This document shows positions 1 through 8,763 of a DNA stretch of 64,000 bases, in pieces. The stretch is from Candidatus Desulforudis audaxviator MP104C (GTDB lineage: Bacteria > Bacillota > Desulfotomaculia > Desulfotomaculales > Desulforudaceae). Numbering within the stretch: position 1 is the first letter of the stretch; each line of letters begins with the position of its first letter. The notes below the pieces were generated by a model. The model was not told the DNA's origin. It did not search any database and saw only the letters and a list, made by a program, of their open reading frames with translations. The translations under genes and the position numbers were made by a program. The stretch lies in contig NC_010424.1 of NCBI RefSeq assembly GCF_000018425.1, forward strand, positions 1,504,501 through 1,568,500. The letters are read 5' to 3'.

Positions 1-1338
1 CCCCAACAATTCCTGCAACGCCGCGACGGCGTTGGCTTCCCCGTGCACCAGGAAGATCCGGCGCGGGCGCACTTGGAATTTGGCCACCCACTCCAAAAGC
101 ATTTTCTGGTCGGCGTGGGCCGAGAACCCGTTCACGTTCACGATGTCGGCCTTGACCATGATGTCCTCACCAAAGAGCCTTACCCTCTGCGCCCCTTCCA
201 CCAGGTACCGGCCCAGGGTGCCCTCGGCCTGATATCCTACAAACAAAACGGTGGATTCCGGACGCCAGAGGTTGTGTTTCAAGTGGTGCCTGATCCGGCC
301 GCCGTCACACATGCCGCTGCCAGCGATGATGATGTTCGGACCGGGCGACTCGTTCAGGGCCCGGGACTCTTCCACCGTCCGGGCTAACTTCAGGTGCGGC
401 GCGCCCAGGGGATCGATCCCGCTGGCTACGAGATTACTCGTTTCCTCGTCGAAGCATTGCGGATACCGGCCGAAAACCCGGGTAATGGCCACGGCCAGGG
501 GACTGTCCAGCCAGACGTCCACCGGCGGCAGTTCCCCGTTCCGGTCCAAGGTAAAAATATAGTAGATAAGGTCTTGGGTGCGCTCCACGGCGAAGGCGGG
601 AATCAACAGGTTGCCGCCCTTGTTGTACGTATTCCAGATCGCCCTCTTCAGGGCTTCCCGGCCCGCCTCCTCGCTGGGCAGGTGCATCCGGTCCCCGTAG
701 GTCGATTCCATGACCAGGTAATCGGCATCCAACACGCTGGTTGGATTGCGAACAAACGGCTTGCCCTGATTCCCCAGATCACCGGAGAAAACAAGCTTGG
801 TTTCCCCCGCTGGTCCGGCGACCCGGACCTGGATCAGGGCACTGCCCAGGATGTGGCCGGCATCGCGGAAACAGCAGTCCACACCGTCGGCCAGAGTGAT
901 CGTCCGGTCGTAGTCGACCGGCGCGAAGTACTCGAGGCACCTGTAGGCGTCGTCCTCGGTGTAAATCGGTGAGAGCTGGGGCTGCCCCGACCGTTTGGCC
1001 TTTCGGTTTTTGAAGGCCACCTCTGATTCCTGGATAGAGCCGCTGTCCGGCAACAGCACGCGGCACAGTTCCACGGTACACCTGGTGGCCAGGATGCGGC
1101 CGCGGAACCCGTGCTTGACGAGTTTCGGCAAAAGTCCGCTGTGGTCGATGTGGGCGTGGGTCAACAGTACCAGATTGATACTGTCCGGGGCGAAGGGGAA
1201 CGGTTCGTAGTTTCTTTTTCGAATTTCCTTGCGGCCCTGGAACAAGCCGCAGTCCACCAGGAGCCGCAGCTTGCCCGTGTCCAGCAGGAAACAGGACCCG
1301 GTAACCGTGTCGGTGGCACCGTAGAAAGTCAGACGCAA
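1..1338 (-). CDS. MBL-fold metallo-hydrolase with beta-CASP domain (RNA-nuclease type), C-terminus cut by window edge
   Basis: A long open frame runs from a TTG at 1338 off the left end of the window (446 codons visible). The protein begins LRLTFYGATDTVTGSCFLL and carries the metal-binding motif THAHIDHSGLLPKL near residue 55, a second metal site near HILGSALI, and downstream GSGMCDGGRIRHHLK and FSAHADQ motifs typical of the beta-CASP/RMMBL family (CPSF73/YsnA-like). Family knowledge makes it a cytoplasmic zinc-dependent RNA exo/endonuclease; the substrate is not visible here. TTG was chosen because GGGAGG lies 10 bases upstream and a good promoter sits just behind it. An in-frame TTG at 1356 has no ribosome site. 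Confidence 0.85.
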   Translation of the reverse strand, partial: MRLTFYGATDTVTGSCFLLDTGKLRLLVDCGLFQGRKEIRKRNYEPFPFAPDSINLVLLTHAHIDHSGLLPKLVKHGFRGRILATRCTVELCRVLLPDSGSIQESEVAFKNRKAKRSGQPQLSPIYTEDDAYRCLEYFAPVDYDRTITLADGVDCCFRDAGHILGSALIQVRVAGPAGETKLVFSGDLGNQGKPFVRNPTSVLDADYLVMESTYGDRMHLPSEEAGREALKRAIWNTYNKGGNLLIPAFAVERTQDLIYYIFTLDRNGELPPVDVWLDSPLAVAITRVFGRYPQCFDEETSNLVASGIDPLGAPHLKLARTVEESRALNESPGPNIIIAGSGMCDGGRIRHHLKHNLWRPESTVLFVGYQAEGTLGRYLVEGAQRVRLFGEDIMVKADIVNVNGFSAHADQKMLLEWVAKFQVRPRRIFLVHGEANAVAALQELLG

Positions 1339-1378
1339 CGCCGACGCGCCTCCCAACTGGTCTTCGACAACTGACTAG

Positions 1379-1408
1379 ATTATAGCCGTTTATCCCGTTA
1401 GACAGCAA
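1379..1408 (-). promoter_or_regulatory. sigma-A type promoter of the MBL-fold gene
   Basis: On the minus strand TTGCTG (1408-1403), an 18-base spacer and a perfect TATAAT (1384-1379) give a near-consensus housekeeping promoter. Transcription would start near 1372, leaving a leader of about 34 bases before the TTG start. This is the best promoter in the 316-base gap between this gene and the divergent zinc-ribbon gene. Confidence 0.6.
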
Positions 1409-1599
1409 CCGGATTCAGGGGGACATCACGACAGGGATAGTGGTGTCTTCAAACGGGCGTAAAAGAAGCCGGCCGCCGCTGTTTTCTGGACGACCCTTTA
1501 CCCGCCGCGACCGGGGGACTTGCTCCTTTTTCCGGCCGCTACCTTGTCGCTTGCAGACACAGCTGACTTCCGGAAAAAGGTGCCTGTCTCCTTTGGACC

Positions 1600-1628
1600 T
1601 TGACAGCCGCAGGGCGGTAGGCTTAAGC
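1600..1628 (+). promoter_or_regulatory. candidate promoter of the FmdB-like gene
   Basis: A perfect TTGACA at 1600-1605 is followed after 17 bases by TTAAGC (1623-1628), a weak -10. It is correctly placed 27 bases before the GTG start of the zinc-ribbon gene. The -10 is poor, so confidence is moderate. The rest of the 1339-1654 gap shows nothing recognisable. Confidence 0.35.
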
Positions 1629-1654
1629 TTAGGAACGAAAGGAGCGGTCTTATT

Positions 1655-1867
1655 GTGCCGGTATATGAATTTAGATGCCCCTGGTGTCAGAAGAAATTTG
1701 AGAAACTGTGCCGCCTCGGTGAAACCGGAGAGCACCTCGCCTGCCCGGAATGCGAGATTCCCGGCGCGGTCCGGATCGTTTCCGGGTTCAGTTCACCGGG
1801 CACGGAGGGCGGGAAGGGAGACGCCTGCGGGCCCTGCACCAAGTCCAGCTGTGCCGGGTGCCGTTGA
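1655..1867 (+). CDS. FmdB-family zinc-ribbon protein
   Basis: A 70-residue protein starting MPVYEFRCPWCQKKFEKL, the hallmark of the FmdB/CxxC_CxxC_SSSS regulatory zinc ribbon. Two CxxC knuckles (CPWC near residue 8 and CPEC near residue 30) should bind one zinc ion. The tail after residue 55 adds a further Cys-rich stretch (CGPCTKSSCAGC) of unknown role. The GTG start is fixed by AAAGGAG 8 bases upstream. The founding member was described as a putative regulator of a formamidase operon, but for most homologues the function is unknown, and the neighbours give no hint. Confidence 0.75.
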   Translation: MPVYEFRCPWCQKKFEKLCRLGETGEHLACPECEIPGAVRIVSGFSSPGTEGGKGDACGPCTKSSCAGCR

Positions 1868-1944
1868 CGGGCGTCGTTTTGGGGGCATGGAGGGCAAAGG
1901 CAACGCCTGGTTGATCGGGGATTCGCTTTCCTATCCGCCGCCTG

Positions 1945-2208
1945 CTATCTGCGCGCCGGGAAGCGTTCGGTGTAATCGGGCACTTCTACCAGGATTACGT
2001 CCACTCCGATCTTGACGATCTTTTCCCAGGGGACTACGATTTCCTCGTCACGCCCAAAAAAGCCGAGTACCCGGGAGGAGCCGGCCAGGATGAGGGCGCT
2101 GATCCGCCCGTTGTCGAGGTCGATATCGATATCCTTGATCAACCCCATGCGCCGGCCGTCGATAACATTCACGATTTCGCGCATCCGGAGCTCGGACACC
2201 TTGAGCAT
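1945..2208 (-). CDS. YlmC/YmxH-family PRC-barrel sporulation protein
   Basis: An 87-residue PRC-barrel protein reading MLKVSELRMREIVNVIDGRR, with GLIKDIDID and the DEEIVVPWEKI segment typical of YlmC/YmxH. In Bacillus the family is sporulation-associated with an ill-defined role. It follows spoIIR and sigG on the same strand, as in many Clostridia, so it probably belongs to the sigG transcript. The ATG at 2208 is preferred because AGGGTG lies 6 bases upstream; a GTG at 2217 in the same frame is the alternative and lacks a good ribosome site. Confidence 0.8.
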   Translation of the reverse strand: MLKVSELRMREIVNVIDGRRMGLIKDIDIDLDNGRISALILAGSSRVLGFFGRDEEIVVPWEKIVKIGVDVILVEVPDYTERFPARR

Positions 2209-2301
2209 CTGGATCACCCTGTAAATTATATGCCCCGTGCCGTCCGGAAGAACAAAAACCGCCCCGAACCGGGACGGCCCTGGATGCTTACTTGGGAGAG
2301 T

Positions 2302-2946
2302 CTAGGTCCGCTTCTCTTTTTCTTTGCCGTTCAGGTGCCCGGCCAGGTTCGCCGCAAAGGCCGTGGACCTTTCCCAAAGCTCGGCGGCTTTGAACCTGAC
2401 TTCCAGCCGGTCGGGCCCGGCGGCGGCGAGAGCGCCTGCCGGGGTGTCAACCGGCCCCGCTTGGGGCTCGGCATTCACGAAGCAAAGCGGCGGGAAGAGC
2501 ACGCACCACCAGTTCGCGCCGTTTCCGGCGCCGAGCGTGACCTGGACCGCCTGATACTCACCGGCGGCTAGGGTCAGGTCTCCATAAGTCCGGGTCGGAA
2601 ACGGGAAGATGCCGTAACGCACCTCGACAGGATATTCCTTGCCGGCTTTTGCCACTTCCGCCTCACTGACCTGTTGGATCATGACCAGGTTTTCGCCGAT
2701 CACCCGCCCGGCCTCCCGGGCGTCGCTCACCCCAAGCACGAGGGGACGTACATTTTCGACCACCGCCCCCCGTACCCGGTGCTTCAAAACCTGGTCGGCC
2801 TCATCGTCGCTGTTGGGCACGATGTGAATCCGGATCAGGTTGTCCTGGTTATATGCGATTACGGCCGCCTCCTGGTGCCAGTGCATCGCGACGGCTCCCG
2901 CCAACAGCGCGCCCACGATCATCAGCTTTGCTATATGCATTTCCAC
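2302..2946 (-). CDS. spoIIR: Stage II sporulation protein R (SpoIIR)
   Basis: A 214-residue protein with an N-terminal hydrophobic segment (about residues 7-22) followed by the SpoIIR core, recognisable by IRIHIVPNSDDEADQVLKH and the YGIFPFPTRTYGDL segment. SpoIIR is secreted from the forespore and triggers SpoIIGA in the mother-cell membrane to cut pro-sigma-E. It starts 21 bases after the sigG stop, so the two forespore genes are probably co-transcribed. GAGGTG lies 5 bases before the GTG start. Having the signal gene directly downstream of sigG, within reach of spoIIGA-sigE, puts the whole cross-membrane switch in 3.7 kb. Confidence 0.9.
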   Translation of the reverse strand: MEMHIAKLMIVGALLAGAVAMHWHQEAAVIAYNQDNLIRIHIVPNSDDEADQVLKHRVRGAVVENVRPLVLGVSDAREAGRVIGENLVMIQQVSEAEVAKAGKEYPVEVRYGIFPFPTRTYGDLTLAAGEYQAVQVTLGAGNGANWWCVLFPPLCFVNAEPQAGPVDTPAGALAAAGPDRLEVRFKAAELWERSTAFAANLAGHLNGKEKEKRT

Positions 2947-2967
2947 AACAGCACCTCACTTTGAGGG

Positions 2968-3735
2968 TCAGATGTATTTGCGCATGTGGCTTAAGGCCGC
3001 TTTTTCCAGCCTGGACACCTGCGCCTGGGAAATGCCGATTTCCTCGGCCACCTCCATTTGCGTCTTCCCCTCGAAAAACCGCAGGGTTAGAATGAGTTTT
3101 TCCCGTTCGTTCAGTTTGCGGATCGCGTCCCGGATCGCGATGTCCTCCAGCCAGTTGGCATCGGCGTTCCTTTCGTCTGAAACCTGATCCATCACAAAGA
3201 TCGGGTCGCCGTCGTGGTAGATCGGTTCGAAAAGTGAGATCGGTTCCTGAATGGAGTCCAGGGCGAACACGATTTCCTCGCGGGGGATATTCAATTCTTG
3301 GGCGATCTCGCTCACCGACGGCTCGCGCGAAAACCGGTTGGCCAGGTTGTCCCGGATCTGGAGTGCCTTGTACGCCACGTCGCGCAAGGAACGCGAGACC
3401 CGGATGGGGTTGTTGTCCCGGAGGTAGCGTCTGATTTCGCCGATGATCATCGGCACGGCGTAGGTGGAGAACTTGACGTTCTGGCCCAGGTCAAAGTTGT
3501 CAATCGCCTTGATCAAGCCGATACAGCCGACCTGGAACAGGTCGTCCACAAACTCACCGCGGTTGGTGAACCTTTGGATCACGCTCAAGACCAGCCTGAG
3601 GTTGCCGTTGATGAGTTTGGACCGGGCCGAGGGATCTCCGGCTTGCATCTCCTGGAACAACTGCCGCATTTCAGCGGCGGTCAAGACGGGGAGCTTGGAT
3701 GTATTGACCCCGCAAATCTCCACCTTGTTGACCAC
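2968..3735 (-). CDS. sigG: Forespore RNA polymerase sigma factor SigG
   Basis: A 255-residue sporulation sigma-70 family factor. Region 2 reads NGNLRLVLSVIQRF and GCIGLIKAIDNFDL; region 4 ends with the helix-turn-helix KTQMEVAEEIGISQAQVSRL. The N-terminal segment MVNKVEICGVNTSKLPVL is diagnostic for sigma-G rather than sigma-F. It directs late forespore transcription. It lies 168 bases downstream of sigE, with a candidate sigma-F/sigma-G promoter in that gap, so it can be expressed separately from sigE, as expected for compartment-specific control. Confidence 0.95.
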   Translation of the reverse strand: MVNKVEICGVNTSKLPVLTAAEMRQLFQEMQAGDPSARSKLINGNLRLVLSVIQRFTNRGEFVDDLFQVGCIGLIKAIDNFDLGQNVKFSTYAVPMIIGEIRRYLRDNNPIRVSRSLRDVAYKALQIRDNLANRFSREPSVSEIAQELNIPREEIVFALDSIQEPISLFEPIYHDGDPIFVMDQVSDERNADANWLEDIAIRDAIRKLNEREKLILTLRFFEGKTQMEVAEEIGISQAQVSRLEKAALSHMRKYI

Positions 3736-3768
3736 AACCCGGCCTCCCTACATTATTTGATTGTCCTC

Positions 3769-3797
3769 ATTATTGCCGTGTCCGAATGCGTTTATAC
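3769..3797 (-). promoter_or_regulatory. candidate sigma-F/sigma-G dependent promoter of sigG
   Basis: On the minus strand GTATAA (3797-3792) and CAATAAT (3775-3769) are separated by 16 bases. This resembles the GNATA(A/G) -35 and CATNNTA -10 consensus used by sigma-F and sigma-G. It sits 34 bases before the sigG start. The match is by eye and would explain forespore-specific autoactivation. Confidence 0.4.
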
Positions 3798-3903
3798 CCG
3801 CGCCGCGGCCCGCCCGGCCGCCTGGCGGCCAGAAAAAACCAACGCCCCGGTCGGCACCGGAGCAGGTCTTGTTTGACTGATTGGCGGGCTTGGGAGGTCT
3901 TTC

Positions 3904-4629
3904 TTACCCGAAGCGGTAGATTTCTTTCTTGAGGCGGTTGATGATCCGTTTTTCGAGGCGCGAGATGTAGGACTGGGAGATGCCCAGCAGGTCGGCCACT
4001 TCTTTCTGCGTCTTTTCTTCACCGTTGTTCAGGCCGAAGCGCAGTTCCATGATCTTGCGTTCACGCTGGGACAGCTTCTGGAGAGCCAAGCGGAGTAACT
4101 TGTGATCCACTTCCATCTCCAGGTCTTTATAGATGATGTCGGAGTCGGTGCCCAACACGTCCGAAAGCAAGAGTTCGTTGCCGTCCCAGTCTATGTTCAG
4201 CGGTTCCTCGAAGGAGATTTCCCCGCGGACCTTGCTGTTGCGGCGCAGGTACATCAGAATCTCGTTTTCGATGCAGCGTGAAGCATAGGTGGCCAGCTTG
4301 ATTCGTTTCCGGGGGTCGAAGGTGTTTACGGCCTTGATCAGGCCGATGGTGCCGATTGAAACCATATCCTCGATGCCGACACCGGTGCTCTCAAACTTGC
4401 GCGCGATATACACCACCAGGCGTAGGTTGCGCTCGATCAGGGTGCTGCGCACCCCGTGGTCGCCGGCCTCCAGACGGCTGATCAACCCCGTCTCCTCGTC
4501 CACCGTGAGCGGTGGCGGCAATGTCTCGCTGCTGCCGACATAGTGACCCTCGGGATGATAACCGACGCTCCGCAGGAGCCTGACCGCCAGTAATCGCAGG
4601 TAAAGCCTGATTTGCCAGGCTTGACGCAC
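3904..4629 (-). CDS. sigE: Mother-cell RNA polymerase sigma factor SigE (pro-protein)
   Basis: A 241-residue sigma factor with an N-terminal pro-sequence of roughly 30 residues (basic, amphipathic) followed by [18 protein letters not shown], which aligns with the SpoIIGA cleavage region of pro-sigma-E. Region 2 ([21 protein letters not shown]) and region 4 ([20 protein letters not shown]) are intact. It runs early mother-cell transcription. The GTG start has GGGGGG 7 bases upstream and lies 15 bases after the spoIIGA stop, so protease and substrate are one operon. Confidence 0.95.
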   Translation of the reverse strand: MRQAWQIRLYLRLLAVRLLRSVGYHPEGHYVGSSETLPPPLTVDEETGLISRLEAGDHGVRSTLIERNLRLVVYIARKFESTGVGIEDMVSIGTIGLIKAVNTFDPRKRIKLATYASRCIENEILMYLRRNSKVRGEISFEEPLNIDWDGNELLLSDVLGTDSDIIYKDLEMEVDHKLLRLALQKLSQRERKIMELRFGLNNGEEKTQKEVADLLGISQSYISRLEKRIINRLKKEIYRFG

Positions 4630-4644
4630 ACTGATCCCCCCTTG

Positions 4645-5565
4645 TCAGAGTCCGGCTGCTGTCTCCAGAAGCCGCGGATTGACGAGCGCCCGGTAGGTGG
4701 CTTCCGGACACAATTGCCGCTGGTATACCCCGACCACCACTTTTCGGACCCGGATGTTTTCTGAACCATACAAGATTTCCACCTCGTCCGGCCGGAAGCC
4801 CAGCAACAAACCGCTGCTGCGCCCCAGGGACTGGAAGGGTATCACCCTGAGCCTGCCGGCCCACCGGCTATTGCCCAGGCTCTCCAGCACTTTGGCGAAA
4901 TCCGGTTCTTCGCCGGCTTCGAAGGCCGAGCACAATTCGGCGGGCAAAAGCTCTCGCACCGCGTTGAACTCCACCACCAGCACCGGGTGATTGGTCAGCG
5001 GGTCGGAGAGCTGGTTGCCGGTATCGAGCAGGGCGTTCACAGAGAGGCTTCTTCCGCAGGTATGAATGCGCACCGGAATGTGAAAAAGCCCTTTCAATCG
5101 TCGGCGTTTTAGAAAAGCACCCCCGGTGCGTCCCACCAGCCACACTACCGCCAAGGCGGTCACCACGGCCGGCCAGAAATAGCCCCGGGGCACCTCCAGG
5201 AAACCGGACGGTCCGCTCAACCCGCCGCTCCCCAAAAAGTAGGTCAGTCCGAACACCAATCCCCCCAAGCCGAATGAGGCCAGGTAGAAAATGGCGAAGC
5301 AGGCCCCCAGCTTGCGGACCGGCTGCGGGTAGAACGCGGCGGCCAGCATCAGCAGGGAAACGCCGACCTTGGCCGGGATTCCCGCCACCCAGGCCGGAAC
5401 CGGGAAAAACAATACTACGGCGTAGGCGGCGCCGAGCGCGGCGGCGCTCAGAAGCCGCCGGAAGGTCGTGGGGACCAGGGCAAACCGGGCGGTGAACCAG
5501 AGGATGGCGAAGTTCATAAGCACGTTGCCCAAGAGGACCTCGTCCAGGTAAACGGTGTACACCAC
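4645..5565 (-). CDS. spoIIGA: Sporulation sigma-E factor-processing peptidase SpoIIGA
   Basis: A 306-residue membrane aspartic protease. About five hydrophobic helices fill residues 1-155, then a soluble domain carries the catalytic motif LLDTGNQLSDPLTNHPV near residue 180. It cuts the pro-sequence from sigma-E at the asymmetric septum after activation by SpoIIR. It heads the spoIIGA-sigE pair. GAGGTG precedes two adjacent GTG codons; the first is used here. A factor-independent terminator upstream separates it from ftsZ, so it needs its own promoter, which could not be recognised with confidence. Confidence 0.92.
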   Translation of the reverse strand: MVYTVYLDEVLLGNVLMNFAILWFTARFALVPTTFRRLLSAAALGAAYAVVLFFPVPAWVAGIPAKVGVSLLMLAAAFYPQPVRKLGACFAIFYLASFGLGGLVFGLTYFLGSGGLSGPSGFLEVPRGYFWPAVVTALAVVWLVGRTGGAFLKRRRLKGLFHIPVRIHTCGRSLSVNALLDTGNQLSDPLTNHPVLVVEFNAVRELLPAELCSAFEAGEEPDFAKVLESLGNSRWAGRLRVIPFQSLGRSSGLLLGFRPDEVEILYGSENIRVRKVVVGVYQRQLCPEATYRALVNPRLLETAAGL

Positions 5566-5626
5566 GCACGCCGCACCTCGCCCCCAATCCCTACCACTTT
5601 ATATGACCCGGACCGGGGATTATGCC

Positions 5627-5663
5627 AAAAACAAAACCCCGGTTCCTATTATAGCAACCGGGG
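5627..5663 (-). terminator. Rho-independent terminator downstream of ftsZ
   Basis: On the minus strand an 8-bp stem CCCCGGTT/AACCGGGG (5663-5637) with an 11-base loop is followed by TTTTGTTTTT. It lies about 190 bases beyond the ftsZ stop and about 60 bases before spoIIGA, separating the division cluster from the sporulation sigma operon. Confidence 0.8.
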
Positions 5664-5849
5664 CTGGAAAAACCTGTAAAACAGTGGTCCGGCGTTCAGT
5701 TTTTTCTCGACGGTATCGGCTATTCCAAATCAGGAAGCAAGTAAAAGGCCCAAGAACCGAAGAATCCCGAAGCGCTCCCCTGTTTCCTTACTCCCACATT
5801 CCGTGGTGATGCTTCTGGTCCCCATTCCCCTGACCTGTCTGCTGCCCCC

Positions 5850-6902
5850 TCAGCGTCTCCGCAAAAACTCGGGAATATCCAGATCCTCATGACTGGTAAA
5901 AGGCCGCAGTTCATCCTCGGGTGCCGCGGCGGCGACCTGCCGCGCCGTTTCCACCTCAAAACCAGTGGCGATGACCGTCACCCGGACCTCGTCATTCATT
6001 GCTTCGTCGATGACGGCCCCGAAGATAATGTTCGCCTCCGGATCCACCGCCTGGGCGATGATCTCGGCTGCTTCATTGACTTCAAACAGCCCCAGCGAAC
6101 TGCCGCCGGTGATGTTCAAAAGCACTCCGCGCGCTCCATCCACCGAGGTCTCCAGGAGCGGGCTGGAGATCGCCATCCGGGCCGCCTCCGCCGCCCGGTT
6201 GTCGCCGGTCGCCGTACCGATGCCCATCAGGGCCGATCCCGTTTCCTTCATAATTGTCTTTACATCAGCGAAGTCCAGGTTGATGAGCCCCGGTACCGCA
6301 ATCAGGTCCGAAATCCCTTGGACCCCCTGTCTCAGAACGTCGTCGGCGATACGGAAGGCCTCAATAATCGACGTGTTCTTTTCTATCACCTGCAAGAGCT
6401 TATCGTTCGGAATCGTGATCAGGGTGTCCACCCGGGTCCTGAGATTCTCAATCCCCACATTGGCCTGCTGATACCGTTTCCGGCCTTCAAAGGTGAAGGG
6501 GCGGGTGACCACGCCCACCGTGAGCGCTCCCAACTCCCGGGCCACCTCGGCCACAATGGGCGCCCCGCCGGTACCGGTACCCCCACCCATACCTGCGGTA
6601 ACAAACACCATGTCCGCGCCCTTCAAGCCCTGGACCAACTCGTTCCGGCTCTCCTCAGCCGCTTTCTGCCCGATCTCGGGGTTGCCCCCCGCTCCCAAGC
6701 CTTTGGTGAGCTTGGTCCCGATCTGGATCTTATAGTTACACAGAGATACGGCCAGTACTTGTGCGTCTGTATTGATGGCGATGAACTCCACGCCTTTAAG
6801 TCCCGCGCTGATCATCCGGTTCACGGCGTTATTACCGCCTCCGCCGACACCCACTACCTTGATGTTGGCAAAACTGTTAGTTTCCAGTTCTAGTTCTATC
6901 AC
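5850..6902 (-). CDS. ftsZ: Cell division protein FtsZ
   Basis: A 350-residue bacterial tubulin. It has the GTP-binding signature [10 protein letters not shown] at residues 106-115, the N-terminal [18 protein letters not shown] motif, the T7-loop region around [11 protein letters not shown], and a C-terminal tail ending [11 protein letters not shown], the peptide that binds membrane anchors and regulators. It polymerises at mid-cell and at the polar septum. The GTG start at 6902 is chosen from AGGGGGAG just upstream and family length; an upstream in-frame ATG at 6956 would add 18 atypical residues. It follows sbp by 74 bases. No ftsA precedes it. Confidence 0.97.
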   Translation of the reverse strand: MIELELETNSFANIKVVGVGGGGNNAVNRMISAGLKGVEFIAINTDAQVLAVSLCNYKIQIGTKLTKGLGAGGNPEIGQKAAEESRNELVQGLKGADMVFVTAGMGGGTGTGGAPIVAEVARELGALTVGVVTRPFTFEGRKRYQQANVGIENLRTRVDTLITIPNDKLLQVIEKNTSIIEAFRIADDVLRQGVQGISDLIAVPGLINLDFADVKTIMKETGSALMGIGTATGDNRAAEAARMAISSPLLETSVDGARGVLLNITGGSSLGLFEVNEAAEIIAQAVDPEANIIFGAVIDEAMNDEVRVTVIATGFEVETARQVAAAAPEDELRPFTSHEDLDIPEFLRRR

Positions 6903-6976
6903 GCGGCTCCCCCTTTCGCACGCGCGGCGTACGGTTCTAGTCAACCTAAGATTCAACGCACACGCAAAAATTCCCT

Positions 6977-7333
6977 TTAAGCGGCTTCATTTTTTCTGCC
7001 AACCACGTACCGGCGGATGATGCCCAGGTTTTGAAAGAGGCGTACACCAAAGGCGACCACCGCGGCGATGTAGATGTCCACCCCAAGCCGGTCTCCGATA
7101 AACACCAGGAGTGCCGCCATGAGGGCGTTACCTACAAAACCCGACAGGAACACGATGTTGTCGAACTTCTCTTCCATGGCGGCCCTGATTCCGCCGAACA
7201 CCGAGTCCAGTGCGGCCAGGATGGCAATTCCCAGGTACTTGGCGTATGCCGCCGGCAAGAACACGGGGAGGTTCAGCCCGATTCCGAAACCGATAATTAA
7301 ACCGATCACCGCCAGCCAGACGCTAACCCACAC
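6977..7333 (-). CDS. sbp: Small basic protein (Sbp, DUF1290)
   Basis: A 118-residue membrane protein with three or four hydrophobic helices and the conserved stretch [18 protein letters not shown], matching the DUF1290/Sbp family found just upstream of ftsA-ftsZ in Firmicutes. Its role is unknown, probably envelope or division related by location. The GTG start has AGAAGGAG upstream. It begins 4 bases after the preceding DUF881 gene, so it is translationally close to it. Confidence 0.88.
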   Translation of the reverse strand: MWVSVWLAVIGLIIGFGIGLNLPVFLPAAYAKYLGIAILAALDSVFGGIRAAMEEKFDNIVFLSGFVGNALMAALLVFIGDRLGVDIYIAAVVAFGVRLFQNLGIIRRYVVGRKNEAA

Positions 7334-7337
7334 GCGA

Positions 7338-8042
7338 CTACACTCCTTCTCTTAATGGTCGGGCGTATTCCAGGCGGGGGCGGCCCTGGTACGCTGGCAG
7401 CACCAGTTCATCCCTGGTTTCAATGACCACGTCGATCCCCCACTCCCGCAGGGTTTCGGCCAGCCCCCCTGGAAACTCCAGTGCTTTGACCAAGTCGTCG
7501 GGGTTACCGATCGCCTGGATCCGGTAGGGAGTAGAAATGCGCTCCTGGTTGACATTGATGAACGGTCCCGCCTGCCGGATCTCACTGGTGGCGGTCAGCC
7601 TCTGGTCATTGACCGCGATCGCCTCCGCTCCGGCCGCGCGAAGTTCATTCACCACGCGCAGGAGGTCTTCGTCACGCATCGCAAACAGAATACCCCCGGG
7701 TCGGTCGATACCGGCGGCGTTCTCCAGGTGAAGCTCCACACCGGGCCCGGCAACTCTGGTCAGGCCGGCCAGAACCATATGCTTTTCAATCTCGGCACGC
7801 AGGGCGGACTCAGCCTGTTCATTGCCCTGACGGGCGGTTTGCACCTTATCCTCCATTTCCCGGACCTCCGCCCTCAGGCTCTCTTTTTCCTGAGTCAGTT
7901 CCTTCAACTCCGCCGTCAGGATCCGGCCGCGGTCACCCGGGGGCAGCGGCGGTTCCGGAAGCTCAAGCAGCCGTACCTGGAATCCCACCAGGAGACCCAG
8001 GAGCAGTCCCACCACGGCAATGGATATGTATCCAGGGTGCAA
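7338..8042 (-). CDS. DUF881-family division-cluster protein (second copy)
   Basis: A 234-residue protein with one N-terminal membrane helix (ISIAVVGLLLGLLVGFQV), a coiled coil of about 50 residues, then the DUF881 core with GPGVELHL, NELRAAGAEAIAVN and ALEFPGGLAETLREWGI. These correspond to YlxW/YlxX of the Bacillus dcw cluster; function unknown, likely a bitopic envelope protein. The TTG at 8042 is favoured by a GGAAGGGGGG site. An in-frame start at 8081 would overlap the upstream paralogue by 35 bases and is the alternative. Confidence 0.82.
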   Translation of the reverse strand: MHPGYISIAVVGLLLGLLVGFQVRLLELPEPPLPPGDRGRILTAELKELTQEKESLRAEVREMEDKVQTARQGNEQAESALRAEIEKHMVLAGLTRVAGPGVELHLENAAGIDRPGGILFAMRDEDLLRVVNELRAAGAEAIAVNDQRLTATSEIRQAGPFINVNQERISTPYRIQAIGNPDDLVKALEFPGGLAETLREWGIDVVIETRDELVLPAYQGRPRLEYARPLREGV

Positions 8043-8046
8043 AGCC

Positions 8047-8763
8047 TCAAGACCCCCCTTCCTGGAAGAGCGGGCGCGCATACTTGAAGGCGGTCGGCCC
8101 GGTATACGCCGGCACCACGGCCTCCGCCACCCGGCGTACCGATACCTGGATACCCCAGTACTTTAGGGTATCCATCACGCCGTCCCGCATTTCCAGCGCC
8201 GATATCATCGTGTCCTGGTTCCCGATCGCCGTGATCACGTATGGGGGGGTCAGCCGCTTGGTTTTGTTTACCCGGACGGCCGGACCGATGCACAGGACCT
8301 CGCTCGTGGCCACGATCCGTTCCCCGTTGATCGCCAGCGCCTCCGCTCCGGCGGCGCGCAATTCGTTTAACACCCTCACCAAGTCCTCATCGTGCAGAAC
8401 GTAGAAGTTCGGGTTCTGTCCCGACTGTGAAGGCAGACTGCTGTCACTCAAAATTACCTCGATCCCCGGTCCGGTCACCGACAGCATGCCGGACTGGATG
8501 CGCACCGTCTCCAGTTCGGTACGCAGGCGCTCATGTTGCGACTCCCCGGCCACCTGGTCTAACTCTTTCCGCAGTTCACGGATCCGAACCCGCAAGGCGT
8601 CCCGCTCCGAACGGGTCGCCTCCACCTCCTGGGCCAACTGCTCGATCCGTTTAACGGTGGTGGTCTGAACCTTTTCCTGTTGCACCCGGAACTGGGTGGA
8701 AAGCATCAAGCCCAGGACGAGGCCGACGATAATCAGGGCCCAGTGAAACTTACTCTTCAACAT
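8047..8763 (-). CDS. DUF881-family division-cluster protein (first copy)
   Basis: A 238-residue relative of the next gene with the same layout: an N-terminal membrane helix (ALIIVGLVLGLMLSTQFR), a coiled coil to about residue 95, and a DUF881 domain containing GPGIEVIL, NELRAAGAEALAIN and AYTGPTAFKYARPL. The pair look like a tandem duplication that has diverged. The ATG at 8763 has GGAGG 8 bases upstream and overlaps the end of ftsQ by 14 bases, so translation is probably coupled. The shared AAGAEA(I/L)A(V/I)NxxRIxATSE motif marks the family. Confidence 0.85.
   Translation of the reverse strand: MLKSKFHWALIIVGLVLGLMLSTQFRVQQEKVQTTTVKRIEQLAQEVEATRSERDALRVRIRELRKELDQVAGESQHERLRTELETVRIQSGMLSVTGPGIEVILSDSSLPSQSGQNPNFYVLHDEDLVRVLNELRAAGAEALAINGERIVATSEVLCIGPAVRVNKTKRLTPPYVITAIGNQDTMISALEMRDGVMDTLKYWGIQVSVRRVAEAVVPAYTGPTAFKYARPLFQEGGS

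Noticed and set aside
779-1408. 209-codon minus-strand frame in another phase over the MBL-fold gene
   Set aside because: Arg/Pro/Gly-rich shadow; the true frame in the neighbouring phase carries all MBL motifs.
3815-3840. GGCCGCC/GGCGGCC hairpin between sigE and sigG as a terminator
   Set aside because: No T-run follows on the minus strand; the A-run lies on the wrong side, so it is at most a weak structure.
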